From UBA1563 sp041671545 (GTDB lineage: Bacteria; Bacteroidota; Ignavibacteria; Ignavibacteriales; Ignavibacteriaceae), in NCBI GenBank assembly GCA_041671545.1, contig JBAZBI010000003.1, positions 124,001-188,000 of the forward strand: a stretch of 64,000 nucleotides of DNA, given 5' to 3'. Both the position numbers and the translations under genes were made by a program. Within the stretch, counting starts at the first letter, position 1; each line of letters begins with the position of its first letter. Below the pieces are notes generated by a model that saw only the letters and a program-made list of their open reading frames with translations, ran no database searches and had not been told where the DNA came from. This document shows, piece by piece, positions 1 through 9,019 of the stretch.

Positions 1-2
1 CC

Positions 3-1307
3 CAACCGACTTACATAGCGGATGCAACTTTACCGGGCAAACCAAAATCTTTCGGAATAAAATCTGAGGGAGTTGATAAACTTAAAATCATTATCGGCAG
101 CGGCAGTATTGTTGATAATTTTAATGTTTATGTAAGTAAAGACGGAAAAAATTTTCAAGCGCCGATTACTTTATCTACTGCGAATCTTATCATCGCTGGA
201 CTTCAAACAGATTCTATCTATTTTATAAAATTGGAAGCTGTAAATCTTTCGGGCAAATCTCCTCAATCTGAAGTGCTTTCGGGAATTCCCTCGGCAAACA
301 GCAATCCTTCAATTCTAATTGTAAACGGATTTGACAGAAGTTCAACCGGCAACACTTATGATTTTATTCGTCAGCATGCGCAAGCAGTAAAAGCGAATGG
401 AGACTTTTTCAACTCAGCGACGAACGATGCAGTTCTCGATGGAACTTTCAATTTAAGTGATTACCAAATTGCAGATTATATTTTAGGTGATGAAAGCACT
501 GTTGATGAAACTTTCAGTTCGACCGAACAGCCAAAAATAAAATCTTTTTTAAACAACGGGGGAAATCTTTTCGTCTCCGGCAGCGAGATCGCTTGGGACC
601 TTGATTATAAAGGCTCAACTACAGATAAAGATTTTGCGTGGAATTATTTGAAGATGAAATATCTTAACGATGCACCGTTTGGAGTCTCAGCAAAATATTA
701 CACCGTTTCCCCGTTTAGCAATTCAATTTGCACCGGGATGCCTTCTTTTTTTTTCGATAATGGAACGCACGGCACAATTGATGTAAAATGGCCCGATGTA
801 ATTAAATCAACAAACGGTGGAATGGGTTTTCTAAAATATTCTGATCTTGATACAACTTCGGGATACGCTGCGATTTTTTATTCCGGCAATTTTCCGCAAA
901 GCGTTAAGCCGGGGAAAATGGCAATCATGGGATTTCCATTTGAGACCGTTTATCCCGAAGCAACAAGGAAAGAGCTGATGAATAAACTTCTTACATTTTT
1001 CAATACTCCGGTTTCTGCATCGGAAGAAAAAAATAATTTACCTACAAATTTTTCACTTTTGCAAAATTATCCAAATCCTTTCAATCCAAGCACAGTAATC
1101 AGTTGGCAGTTTGAGGTCGGCAGTCAAATCTCGTTAAAAGTATATGATGTTTTGGGAAATGAAGTTGCAACGTTAGTGAATGAAGAAAAACCGGCAGGGG
1201 AATATCAAGTAGAGTTTGACGGGTCAAAATTAGCGAGCGGGATATATTTTTACAAACTACAAACATCCAAATTTTCAGCAATCAAAAAGATGATACTGCT
1301 TAGATAA
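3..1307 (+). CDS. Secreted protein with T9SS C-terminal sorting domain (5' truncated)
   Basis: The reading frame is open from the window edge, so only the last 434 residues are present and the true start lies upstream. The first ~90 residues look like the end of a fibronectin type III-like beta domain. Residues ~100-330 contain SILIVNGFDR and FLNNGGNLFVSGSEIAWDLD, a pattern seen in Bacteroidota proteins annotated as xanthan lyase or amidase-associated and resembling a class I glutamine-amidotransferase-like fold. No catalytic residue could be assigned. The last ~80 residues are a type IX secretion tail with NYPNPFNPST, YDVLGNEVATL and a basic end KKMILLR. The protein should therefore be exported by Sec and then secreted or surface-anchored by T9SS. 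The tail call is secure; the enzymatic role is not. Confidence 0.85.
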   Translation, partial: QPTYIADATLPGKPKSFGIKSEGVDKLKIIIGSGSIVDNFNVYVSKDGKNFQAPITLSTANLIIAGLQTDSIYFIKLEAVNLSGKSPQSEVLSGIPSANSNPSILIVNGFDRSSTGNTYDFIRQHAQAVKANGDFFNSATNDAVLDGTFNLSDYQIADYILGDESTVDETFSSTEQPKIKSFLNNGGNLFVSGSEIAWDLDYKGSTTDKDFAWNYLKMKYLNDAPFGVSAKYYTVSPFSNSICTGMPSFFFDNGTHGTIDVKWPDVIKSTNGGMGFLKYSDLDTTSGYAAIFYSGNFPQSVKPGKMAIMGFPFETVYPEATRKELMNKLLTFFNTPVSASEEKNNLPTNFSLLQNYPNPFNPSTVISWQFEVGSQISLKVYDVLGNEVATLVNEEKPAGEYQVEFDGSKLASGIYFYKLQTSKFSAIKKMILLR

Positions 1308-1382
1308 AAAAAATATTTGGATTAGATACGACAAGGGGTTAATTCGAGCCAGAACTCAAAAGAAATAATGAATAACGAACAA

Positions 1383-1408
1383 GCCTGCCATGGCGGATTT
1401 TTGCTACA
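1383..1408 (+). repeat. Solo copy of the GC-hairpin/T5 dispersed repeat
   Basis: The core CTGCCATGGCGGATTTTTGC is a near copy of TCCGCCGCGGCGGATTTTTGC found at 37500 and, inverted, at 24199. It forms a GC-rich hairpin followed by five T and lies ~75 bp after the stop of the upstream plus-strand gene, so it could also act as that gene's terminator. The other copies are not positioned as terminators, so repeat identity is the primary call. Confidence 0.5.
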
Positions 1409-1435
1409 TAAATATAATCGGCGTAAATCTATTTT

Positions 1436-3214
1436 TCATTTTAGATTCAGATTCTTAATAAAAAACGAAGGAGTGACACCGGTATATTTCTTAAACGCCG
1501 AAATAAAAGTTATCCGGTTGTTAAACCCGACCTCTTTTGCAATTCCTTCAATCGAGAAACGTGCCGATTCTTTTTGTGAAATGATTCTAATTGAATCTTT
1601 TATGCGAAGATCATTTAGGTAAGAGATAAAATTTGTATTGTAAACCTGGTTAATCGCTTTTGATAAATATGTCCGGTTACTTTCTAACTTGGTTGCAATT
1701 TCGTCAAGTGATATTTCGGGATTTAAGTAGAGTTGTTCTTCGCTCATGAGTTTTTCTAATTGCGAAATCAATTGAACGAATTGGATATTTGGCGTTTTAT
1801 CTTCAATTATCACGTTAATATTTTCTGTTTCAACATCACATGGGAATTGCTCATTGCTTCTATCTAAATTTTCTTCGTGAATGCCGGGATGAACATGGTA
1901 CCGCCCTTCGATTTTCATTACTTCTATGTTTTTATTTATGAGCTTTTTATCGGCGTTTCTCAAACGGATTAAGATCATCAATATTACCGCAAAAGACATA
2001 GAGATAATAATCGCAATACCGAGCAAAAAATATTTTTCTCTTTGTAAGCTATTAATCTTATCCAAACTCGCTTCGTTATCCTTTTCCGCTTTTATCTGAA
2101 GATAAGCAGCGGCATTAATTCTATGCGAGATGGTATCATTAGACCTCTCAAACTTTTGCAGCCATAAAAATGCGTTTTTATAATCTTTCTTTTTTTCATA
2201 AACATCGGCGTATGCACGGTAGATTTCTGTTGAGGCATTCATCGAAATATTTTCCGTATCTAATGCTGAAGCTTTATCAAGATAATAGAGCGCCGAATCA
2301 TATTTGGCTTTTGCATAGTAAAGATTCCCCTTTAATGTGTATAAACTAATTAAATATTCATTCAACTTAATTTTGTCGCATAACAACAGCGATTTTTCAT
2401 AAAAAGATTCCGAGGAGGGGTAATCCTTCTGGAGATATTTTGTGATCGCCAATTGCAAACACGTATAAGCAATTCTAACCGAATCGTCCCTTAAAAATTT
2501 GCCCCCGGTATAAGTAAGGATATGATTAAGAGATTTTTGGAAATACTTTTCGGCTTTATTGAAATTATTTCTCTTATTCTCTATCTCCCCTAAATTATTA
2601 TTTATAACAACATATCTGAAAGTCTTCCACGAAGCCGGGTCACCTTTAAGTTTTATAACTTCTTTATAACTCGCTTCAGCTTTATCAAAAAGATTAGCGT
2701 AGAAATAAAAATCCCCGATTCTGTGAATTATTGCAGCTTGTTCATATTTATCTTTAGCTTTCTCAATAAAGGTTCTTGCCTGGAGCAAATAAACCATTGC
2801 GGAATCATAATTGTTTTTTTCTTTGAATGCATCACTCATGTTTGCTTTTAAACTTCCCATAAGCAAATACAAGTCATACTCATCGGCTATCCGGTAAGCC
2901 TTTTTTAGAATTGCCAATTTCTTATCCGGTGTGCCGTTAAATGCCAAATAAAGAAGAGCATAACCTGCAACTTCCGCCCCATTGCGCGAGGTATAGTTTG
3001 AAGTTATTTGAACAACTTTTTCAAGTTCTTTTCTTTGAAAAGAGGTATCGCATTGAAGAAGGGGTGAAATTAATTTTGGGAAAAGCGCTTTTTGAGAATC
3101 CACTTCGGTTGCGGTAAACTCATCAATCCATTTATCCACCTTTGCCTCATTTTGAGCAAAAAGATGAAAAAACGTTAGGGAAAATATGATCGGTAATAAC
3201 CTTAAAGTTTTCAA
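1436..3214 (-). CDS. TPR-sensor AraC-family transcriptional regulator, membrane-anchored
   Basis: A 592-residue protein with an N-terminal signal or anchor segment (LLPIIFSLTFFHLFAQ). It is followed by about 300 residues of tetratricopeptide-like helical repeats (for example YEQAAIIHRIGDFYFYANLF). A single strong transmembrane helix lies near residues 395-415 (YFLLGIAIIISMSFAVILMI). The C-terminal ~100 residues are an AraC-type double helix-turn-helix (ISLDEIATKLESNRTYLSKA ... IAKEVGFNNRITFISAFKKY). This architecture is common in Bacteroidota: an extracytoplasmic TPR sensor joined to a cytoplasmic DNA-binding domain. The target genes cannot be read from the sequence. It stands alone, and a 1.2 kb gene-poor region lies upstream of its start. 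Confidence 0.88.
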   Translation of the reverse strand: MKTLRLLPIIFSLTFFHLFAQNEAKVDKWIDEFTATEVDSQKALFPKLISPLLQCDTSFQRKELEKVVQITSNYTSRNGAEVAGYALLYLAFNGTPDKKLAILKKAYRIADEYDLYLLMGSLKANMSDAFKEKNNYDSAMVYLLQARTFIEKAKDKYEQAAIIHRIGDFYFYANLFDKAEASYKEVIKLKGDPASWKTFRYVVINNNLGEIENKRNNFNKAEKYFQKSLNHILTYTGGKFLRDDSVRIAYTCLQLAITKYLQKDYPSSESFYEKSLLLCDKIKLNEYLISLYTLKGNLYYAKAKYDSALYYLDKASALDTENISMNASTEIYRAYADVYEKKKDYKNAFLWLQKFERSNDTISHRINAAAYLQIKAEKDNEASLDKINSLQREKYFLLGIAIIISMSFAVILMILIRLRNADKKLINKNIEVMKIEGRYHVHPGIHEENLDRSNEQFPCDVETENINVIIEDKTPNIQFVQLISQLEKLMSEEQLYLNPEISLDEIATKLESNRTYLSKAINQVYNTNFISYLNDLRIKDSIRIISQKESARFSIEGIAKEVGFNNRITFISAFKKYTGVTPSFFIKNLNLK

Positions 3215-3580
3215 CTATCTTTCCATGTTTGATCTAAAACTAACAACTGTTCATAAACGACACAATTGTTGCCCGAAAAATAACAAATAACATGTGAAAT
3301 TTTTTTTACATCTGTTAAGATTCGTAAATTTTTACGTTTTTTAACAAAGTTGCATTTACATTTTGAATGAGAAATCCGCCTCTTTTACTCCAAATAAACA
3401 TATAAAAGTTAAACTTTATAAATAAGATTTTCAGCTCGAAGAAATCTTGTTAAAATATATCAATCCTTACAACAGAAAACAGCATTTCATTTGGTCATAT
3501 ACTACTTTTGCCCTCACAAAAAGTTAACCTTTTTAAATTGTGGATTAAAAAAAATTAGCGGATTTGATTAACTACCGAAA

Positions 3581-3703
3581 ATGAAGAGATTCTTAAACAA
3601 ACTAATCGAGTATGGATTCTCTTATTTAGAAATAATTGTTGTCTGCTACCTCCTAATAACTATGGGCATAATATTTTTTTTGTTCAAGCTGCTTTTTGAA
3701 TGA
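3581..3703 (+). CDS. Possible 40-residue single-span membrane microprotein
   Basis: ATG to TGA gives 40 residues: a short charged N-terminus (MKRFLNKLIE) followed by a long hydrophobic stretch including IIVVCYLLITMGIIFFLFKL. No clear Shine-Dalgarno sequence precedes it. The composition would suit a one-helix inner-membrane peptide, but AT-rich DNA readily gives hydrophobic frames by chance. The support is that a second such frame follows 31 bp downstream on the same strand. No family was recognised. Confidence 0.28.
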   Translation: MKRFLNKLIEYGFSYLEIIVVCYLLITMGIIFFLFKLLFE

Positions 3704-3734
3704 TAAAAATTACTAATTATTTAGGAATGAAACT

Positions 3735-3818
3735 ATGAAACACCGCCATATTGAAATACTCCTTATATTCGGCATATTAATGCTCTTCATCGTTTTAATA
3801 AAAGAAGTATCAAAATAA
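3735..3818 (+). CDS. Possible 27-residue membrane microprotein
   Basis: The peptide starts MKHRHIEILL and continues with a hydrophobic helix (IFGILMLFIVLI) and a basic end. A weak purine-rich site (GGAA) lies upstream of the ATG, and a near-palindrome follows the stop within 10 bp. It could form a pair with the 40-residue frame upstream. The length is too short for confidence and no family was recognised. Confidence 0.25.
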   Translation: MKHRHIEILLIFGILMLFIVLIKEVSK

Positions 3819-3826
3819 ACGCTTTT

Positions 3827-3850
3827 CATTTAAGCAAGCTTACTTAAATG
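3827..3850. repeat. 24-bp near-perfect palindrome
   Basis: The half-site CATTTAAG is mirrored by CTTAAATG around a central AAGCTT, with only one mismatched pair in 24 bp. It lies 9 bp after the second micro-ORF. It could be an operator for a dimeric regulator or a weak hairpin terminator. There is no T-tract, so an operator or plain stem-loop is equally possible. Confidence 0.4.
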
Positions 3851-4202
3851 AATAAAACAATAAGTTGTAAGTACGAACATCAAAACCAAATATTAGAATT
3901 GGGAAACTAACAATGACATTAAAATTGAATTTGTTATCTCCCACTACAAAATTGGTTTCTCTTTTACTTGTAAAACACTCACAAAAGCAAGATTGATTTA
4001 AAAGCGATTAATCCCGCGTGGAAATTTTTCTCAAAACAATCCTCTTCGTATAAAAGAACTATTTACTTCTGGATTTTAAGCGCTAAACAAGAAACGACTC
4101 AACTATCAAGACTGAACAAAGTGATTAAAGAAAGCGAGCAAAAAACAAAGAACATATTTCGCTAACAGCAAGTAATTTTTAAAAACGACAAACTCAGATA
4201 GA

Positions 4203-4251
4203 AAATTACAAACAACTATTTTCAAATATCAAAAAGATGATTTTGCTTGAT
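4203..4251 (+). pseudogene. Remnant of a T9SS C-terminal tail
   Basis: Translation gives KLQT, then after one frame change FSNIKKMILLD. This corresponds closely to the end of the T9SS protein at the window start (KLQTSKFSAIKKMILLR). The match is 15-16 residues with a single shift and runs into A-rich DNA just as the intact copy does. No intact upstream frame remains, so this looks like the last trace of a decayed T9SS-secreted protein gene. Confidence 0.42.
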
Positions 4252-4377
4252 AAAAAAATAATCTAAGAGGCTTTTCATTTTTTATGGTGTCACTATACAA
4301 ATATTGACTTTAAAGAAGATTATATGCAATATTACATTAGAAATTTTGCTAGAACCAATTATAAAAAATGACAAAAT

Positions 4378-5343
4378 ATGAAACAGCCCTTAGCAATTTT
4401 AATCGCAGCATTGACCGTGACGACAACTTTTGGGCAAATCACGACAACTAAAGTCGCTTCCAAAGTTGAACAAACTGACAATACTCCCTACGACAGCATC
4501 AAAAACTTCTTAGGAAAAGAGGTTTATAAATATGTTGGACAAGAACTCTACTTGAATGGAAAAGCAGAAAGTTTGAGAGAATATGGCTATGAAGGTTTTT
4601 CTCTCGACTATACCAAAAGCTCCTTGACAGACAAATCAAATGTTTACAAATGTTGTGACAGCTACAATTCAAAATATGATGAATTGGCAGGTAAATATTT
4701 TACTGTTTTGGAAGTCATCAAACACCCTAAATCAGCAGAAAGTGAATATTTATATTCTAAGAAATTTTATTTGAAATTACAAGAAAAAGAAAAAAAGGAT
4801 ATTGTCTATTATGAATATGACAGCCAATATGAATATTTATTTCCATTTATTGATGTCGGTTATTTTACTAAACTAAAACAAACCCAAATCGGAAAAGAAT
4901 ATGTTGTAAGAGGTAAGAATTGGTTAGCATCTGGACCTATGACGGATATGAAAACTGGAAAACACGTTGAAAATTTTGAAGCTGGAACCAAATGGAAGTG
5001 TGTAGATATTACTATTGAAGAGAAGTATTTTAGTTTATCTCTAGTTCTTGAAAACGAAAAAAGCGAACAAATACCTTTAAGTATTGACAACGCAAATAGA
5101 ACAAATTGGGTTTTTGAAGCAACACAAGCAGAGTTATACAAGAAAAAATTTGGTGGCGAGAATTGGCGAAAAATTTTAGATGGTAAGGTTAAAATTGGTA
5201 TGACCAAAGAAATGTGTGAACTTTCTTGGGGAAAACCACAAAGCGTGAATGAAACAATCACATCTGGAAAAAAAAACGAACAATGGGTGTATGCTGACAA
5301 CTACTTATATTTTGACAATGGTGTTTTGACAGCAATACAATAG
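4378..5343 (+). CDS. Secreted hypothetical protein with BamE/SmpA-like C-terminus
   Basis: A 321-residue protein with an N-terminal signal peptide (MKQPLAILIAALTVTTTFGQ), so probably periplasmic or cell-surface. No lipobox cysteine is visible. The middle ~230 residues match no family I recognise. The end (KIGMTKEMCELSWGKPQ ... EQWVYADNYLYFDNGVLTAI) has the GMTxxxVxxxxGxP and W.Y....yl.F.nGvl pattern of BamE/SmpA-like modules. There is no Shine-Dalgarno sequence. It stands alone between non-coding stretches, and its AT-rich composition differs from the operon to its right, which may indicate acquired DNA. The function is unknown. Confidence 0.75.
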   Translation: MKQPLAILIAALTVTTTFGQITTTKVASKVEQTDNTPYDSIKNFLGKEVYKYVGQELYLNGKAESLREYGYEGFSLDYTKSSLTDKSNVYKCCDSYNSKYDELAGKYFTVLEVIKHPKSAESEYLYSKKFYLKLQEKEKKDIVYYEYDSQYEYLFPFIDVGYFTKLKQTQIGKEYVVRGKNWLASGPMTDMKTGKHVENFEAGTKWKCVDITIEEKYFSLSLVLENEKSEQIPLSIDNANRTNWVFEATQAELYKKKFGGENWRKILDGKVKIGMTKEMCELSWGKPQSVNETITSGKKNEQWVYADNYLYFDNGVLTAIQ

Positions 5344-5595
5344 ATAAATAACTGGTGTTAACAGCACCTACCCAAAAGTGGCGGTGATATGCAACTTTGA
5401 ATGTTCGCGCATCTATCAAACTTTGGTACGTAACGACAGTCTAATGTTTCAAAATCATCGACTAACTTCATTTTGGTTGCCTTTATGCAATCCAAAAAAT
5501 CTATTCAACTGCGAATGCTAGTGGAGTTAGATATAGTACAATAGATTTTTTTTCTTAACTTGCTTTAGAATAATTGCTGGCAGTAATTAAAACAA

Positions 5596-6600
5596 ATGAA
5601 TGATATCTGGCACTTCTTAAGAGAATTTGAAAGCAAAGAGCTTGTCAAAAGGTTTATCAAAAAGAAATTTGATTACAGTTTAAATTCTTCAAAGGCATTT
5701 GAAATTACTTCCGCTTTCACTCAAGGAAGGGAATATTTCACTTCATACGTTAAAGCAGATATTTCTGTAAAACCTCTTCTTCAATATTATGGTATTGTAG
5801 CATTGAGTAGAGGTTTGATTCTTATATTGAATAAGAGTGCTAGAGAAAATAATATTACACCATCTCACGGATTGAAAATTAAAAATTGGAATGATATTGT
5901 AAAGTTCGGAAAGCTTGAAGATGTAATTATGAAATCTTCGAAGGGGACGTTTACAGAACTAATAAATGTGACTAAAAATAAGTCATATTTTAGAGCTGGT
6001 TGCAGCGGCATTAATTGGCATGTTCAATACGATGTACCTTCGGAAGATATAGAATTTAACCTTAAAGAAATTTCTTTATGTTTTCCAGACCTAAATCAAT
6101 CGGTAAAATCTTGGCTTAACGTAGAAGTTCCTTCAAGAGCATTGAACAAATTAAAACATCCTAACGAACATCAACTTGAACTAGAAATTCAGGGGAAATA
6201 TGATGTGAATTTATTAAGTCAAATTTTTCCTTCTTCAATATTTCAAGGATTAGAAATTTCAGAAGCTGAAAATAATTGTATAGTTAGGTTTAATGAAAAT
6301 CAAATGCCAAACCTTTCTCAAAAGTGGGTAAGTGCTTTCCAAGTAATTGGGGATCCATATGTTACTCCACCGTTTCAAAATGGTATATTTTTGAATGACA
6401 TATCAAAAATGTATTCGGCTTCATTTGTTTTCGGAACAATATCTCGATATTATCCATCAACTTGGAGTAATATCAACAAAGGTATAGCTAATGACGGTGT
6501 TCTTCCGTTCGCTATTAATCTTATGGACTTTTTGCAAGATAAGTATCCAAAGATTGTAATGGATTTTATAAAATCGCCCTATGAATTTGAAAATAAATAA
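5596..6600 (+). CDS. YaaC-family protein
   Basis: A 334-residue soluble protein. Its N-terminal half (residues ~25-100) has the pattern typical of YaaC-like proteins: AFEITSAFTQGREYFTSYVK, then KPLLQYYGIVALSRGLILI, then an SHGL motif. The biochemical function of YaaC is not established. Relatives turn up as isolated accessory genes in many bacteria. There is no signal peptide or membrane helix. The gene is flanked by ~250 bp of non-coding DNA upstream and converges on the molybdenum-hydroxylase operon 59 bp downstream. With the gene before it, it forms a small AT-rich segment that may be mobile or acquired, though no recombination site is clear. Confidence 0.7.
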   Translation: MNDIWHFLREFESKELVKRFIKKKFDYSLNSSKAFEITSAFTQGREYFTSYVKADISVKPLLQYYGIVALSRGLILILNKSARENNITPSHGLKIKNWNDIVKFGKLEDVIMKSSKGTFTELINVTKNKSYFRAGCSGINWHVQYDVPSEDIEFNLKEISLCFPDLNQSVKSWLNVEVPSRALNKLKHPNEHQLELEIQGKYDVNLLSQIFPSSIFQGLEISEAENNCIVRFNENQMPNLSQKWVSAFQVIGDPYVTPPFQNGIFLNDISKMYSASFVFGTISRYYPSTWSNINKGIANDGVLPFAINLMDFLQDKYPKIVMDFIKSPYEFENK

Positions 6601-6659
6601 CTACTGCTAACTTGATCTCACAGAAATTTTACAAACAGTTTTTCTAACACCCAAACCAT

Positions 6660-9017
6660 TTAATTCTTACTTTTATTCTTCACAGCCAATGCAATTTTCT
6701 CCGCCGTAATCGGCATTGACTTAATCCTTATTCCAAGCGCGTCCTCAACGGCGTTTGCTATTATCGGTGCTGCGGGAATCATCGTGTGCTCGCCCATTCC
6801 ACGCGCGCCGTAAGGTCCATCGGGTTGGGCAACTTCAATAATTATCGGAACAACTAAATCGGGAATATCCATTGCCGTCGGAATTTTATAATCGGAAAAA
6901 TTCGCGTTAATAAGTTTTCCTTTATCATCAAAACGCATGTCTTCATATAAAACCGTTGCAATGCCTTGCAGAATTCCGCCGGTAATTTGTCCGTTCACCA
7001 AATCGGGATTAATCGCTTTGCCGCAATCAACCGCAAGCACAACTTTTGGAATTTTTACTTTCCCGGTCTGTTTATCAATTTCAATTTTTACCGCAGCCGC
7101 TCCAACCGTGTAATGCACGTTCGGATGACCGCCCTGGCTTGTTTCGGGATCGCTTAACGCGGAAGCAAATTCCGGCATGAACATTCCCCGTCCTATAATT
7201 GGTCCGCCTCTAAATGTTCCGTCTTCTTTTTGAATTCCCGAAATAATAAAATTCTTTAACGGCAAAGAAAAATCTTTTTCAACTTTTGATCTTACACATT
7301 CATCTTCTAAATAAAGTTCTTCCCTTTTTTTTCCGTTTGCTCTTTCAATTAAATCAAAGATTTGTTCGCGCGCATCTTCAGCGGCTTGTTTAACCGCGTT
7401 GCCGCAGCCCCACGTAACATGCGATGCAACCGTTTGCCATTCGTACGGATTGCGGTCTGTGTCGGGAGTTTCCACTCTAATTTTTTCTACCGGAACAGAA
7501 AGCACTTCCGCCGCTATTTGCGCAAGCACCGTCAAATAACCCTGCCCGATTTCCATTCCGGAAACAAGAATATTTAGACTTCCATCTTCATTAAATTTTA
7601 GAAACGCCGACGAAGAAGCATTCGGCGGCATAGCGGGAGCTTTCCAAAATAATGAAAACCCTTTCCCGATAACTTTATTCGGATCGGAAGAAGTTTCTTT
7701 CTTTCCCCATTCAATTTCTTTTGCAACTTTATCTATAGCTTCCATCAAACCGTTCGGATTCATCTTTGCGCCGTACGTAAGTCTGTCACCTTCGCGGATC
7801 GCATTCTTTTTTCTAAACTCAACCGGATCCATTTTTATTTTTTTTGCAAGTTCATTTATGTGAGATTCAAGTCCGAATAAAAATTCCGAATAACCGAAAC
7901 CGCGATATGGTCCGCCGGGAGGTAAATTTGTATAAACGCAGTACGAATCAATTTTAATATTTGGAATTCGGTACGGACCGGTTGCAGAAAGTCCGGCAGC
8001 GTTTACAACGTTGGCGCCGTATTCAACATATGCGCCGGCATCCCAATAGAGTGTGTGTTCAAGCGCGGTGATCGTGCCGTCATTTTTAACACCGACTTTC
8101 AACCGCGCAACAACGCCTTGCCGTTGATATGTGTTGTAAAATTCTTGCGCACGAGACCAAAGTATTTTTACAGGATTTCCTTTTACTTTTGTAGCTAGAG
8201 CAGCGCCGAGAATTTCCATTGATACTCCTGCTTTGCCTCCAAAACCACCACCAACAAATGGAGTAATTACTCGCACATCTTTATGTTGAAATCCAAGCGG
8301 AGCCAAAGCCTCGGCAAATAAATGCCTCTGTGTATGCGGAGATTGCGAAGCCGTCCAAACAGTTAACCTGCCGGAATGATCAAGCAAACCAACAGCGCCG
8401 TGAACTTCCAAAGCGCAATGAGCATAACGGGGAACGGTGTAAACATCATCAAGAACAAAATCAGAATCGGCAAATGCCTCTTCAACATTTCCATTCCGCA
8501 CTTTGCGAAGGTGTGCAACGTTGGAATCTGTTTGCGGAAAAAACCAGGGAACGTGATGATAATCTTTTAAATCAGGATGAATGAGAAACGGCGAATCACC
8601 CAACGCTTGTTGAACTGATAGAACCGGTGTTAATTCTGTGTAATCAACTTTAACAAGCTTAGCCGCGGCTATAGCGGTTACAGCGTCTCTTGCAATTACG
8701 GCGGCAACTTGCTCACCAACAAACCGTACCCGGTCTTGCGCAAAAATATATCTGTCGTGCATGTAGAGACCAAAGCGGAAAGGAAAATCTTTTCCGGTAA
8801 CAATTTTTACAACTCCGGGTATTTTTTCTGCTTCAGTAGTATCGATCGAATTTATAATCGCGTGAGCAAATTTACTTTCTACAATTTCCGCAAAAAGTAA
8901 ATTCGGTCCAAAATCCAGGTCATCAATAAATTGAGCGGTACCGGAAATTTTTACTTTCCCGTCAACACGCACCGAAGATTTTCCAACAAATTTGTATTCG
9001 TCCATAAAATTTCTCAA
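6660..9017 (-). CDS. Molybdenum hydroxylase, molybdopterin-binding large subunit (xanthine dehydrogenase family)
   Basis: 785 residues, the usual length for a stand-alone XdhA-type Mo subunit. The N-terminal a/b hammerhead region (residues ~10-120) is followed by the Mo-cofactor domains. Visible motifs are FVGGGFGGKAG (~255), GGPYRGFGYSE (~370), GMEIGQGYLTVLAQIAAE (~490) and, near the end, GARGMGEHT with the conserved catalytic Glu at ~743. It should hydroxylate an aromatic N-heterocycle or aldehyde using water as oxygen donor. It is the last gene of the operon, 2 bp after the Fe-S subunit, with the FAD subunit before that, so the three form one enzyme. The substrate cannot be inferred; the neighbours (carbamoyltransferase-like and cyclase genes) argue for a nitrogenous substrate. 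There is no Tat signal, so it should be cytoplasmic. Confidence 0.92.
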   Translation of the reverse strand: MRNFMDEYKFVGKSSVRVDGKVKISGTAQFIDDLDFGPNLLFAEIVESKFAHAIINSIDTTEAEKIPGVVKIVTGKDFPFRFGLYMHDRYIFAQDRVRFVGEQVAAVIARDAVTAIAAAKLVKVDYTELTPVLSVQQALGDSPFLIHPDLKDYHHVPWFFPQTDSNVAHLRKVRNGNVEEAFADSDFVLDDVYTVPRYAHCALEVHGAVGLLDHSGRLTVWTASQSPHTQRHLFAEALAPLGFQHKDVRVITPFVGGGFGGKAGVSMEILGAALATKVKGNPVKILWSRAQEFYNTYQRQGVVARLKVGVKNDGTITALEHTLYWDAGAYVEYGANVVNAAGLSATGPYRIPNIKIDSYCVYTNLPPGGPYRGFGYSEFLFGLESHINELAKKIKMDPVEFRKKNAIREGDRLTYGAKMNPNGLMEAIDKVAKEIEWGKKETSSDPNKVIGKGFSLFWKAPAMPPNASSSAFLKFNEDGSLNILVSGMEIGQGYLTVLAQIAAEVLSVPVEKIRVETPDTDRNPYEWQTVASHVTWGCGNAVKQAAEDAREQIFDLIERANGKKREELYLEDECVRSKVEKDFSLPLKNFIISGIQKEDGTFRGGPIIGRGMFMPEFASALSDPETSQGGHPNVHYTVGAAAVKIEIDKQTGKVKIPKVVLAVDCGKAINPDLVNGQITGGILQGIATVLYEDMRFDDKGKLINANFSDYKIPTAMDIPDLVVPIIIEVAQPDGPYGARGMGEHTMIPAAPIIANAVEDALGIRIKSMPITAEKIALAVKNKSKN

Positions 9018-9019
9018 CG

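Larger units (their letters stand above)
3215..4377. other. Gene-poor AT-rich stretch (1.16 kb)
   Basis: This stretch has no long reading frame. It holds a palindrome followed by six T at 3323-3342 (CGTAAATTTTTACG core), two possible membrane micro-ORFs (3581-3703 and 3735-3818), a 24-bp near-palindrome (3827-3850) and a decayed T9SS tail (4203-4251). The promoter of the divergent AraC-type regulator should lie near 3215-3330. The rest looks like decayed coding or spacer DNA. Confidence 0.6.

Noticed and set aside
1368..1622. 84-residue plus-strand frame
   Set aside because: It is antisense to the conserved AraC-type helix-turn-helix of the regulator and has no family features.
4860..5300. 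146-residue minus-strand frame with a hydrophobic profile
   Set aside because: It lies wholly inside and opposite to the BamE-like gene. Its composition is that of a shadow frame and it has no ribosome binding site.
5344..5595. Possible integron attC-like site (GTTAACAGC and GTTAGAT motifs)
   Set aside because: GTTAGAT fits the R' core but no matching RYYYAAC partner with paired L boxes was found, and no integrase is present.
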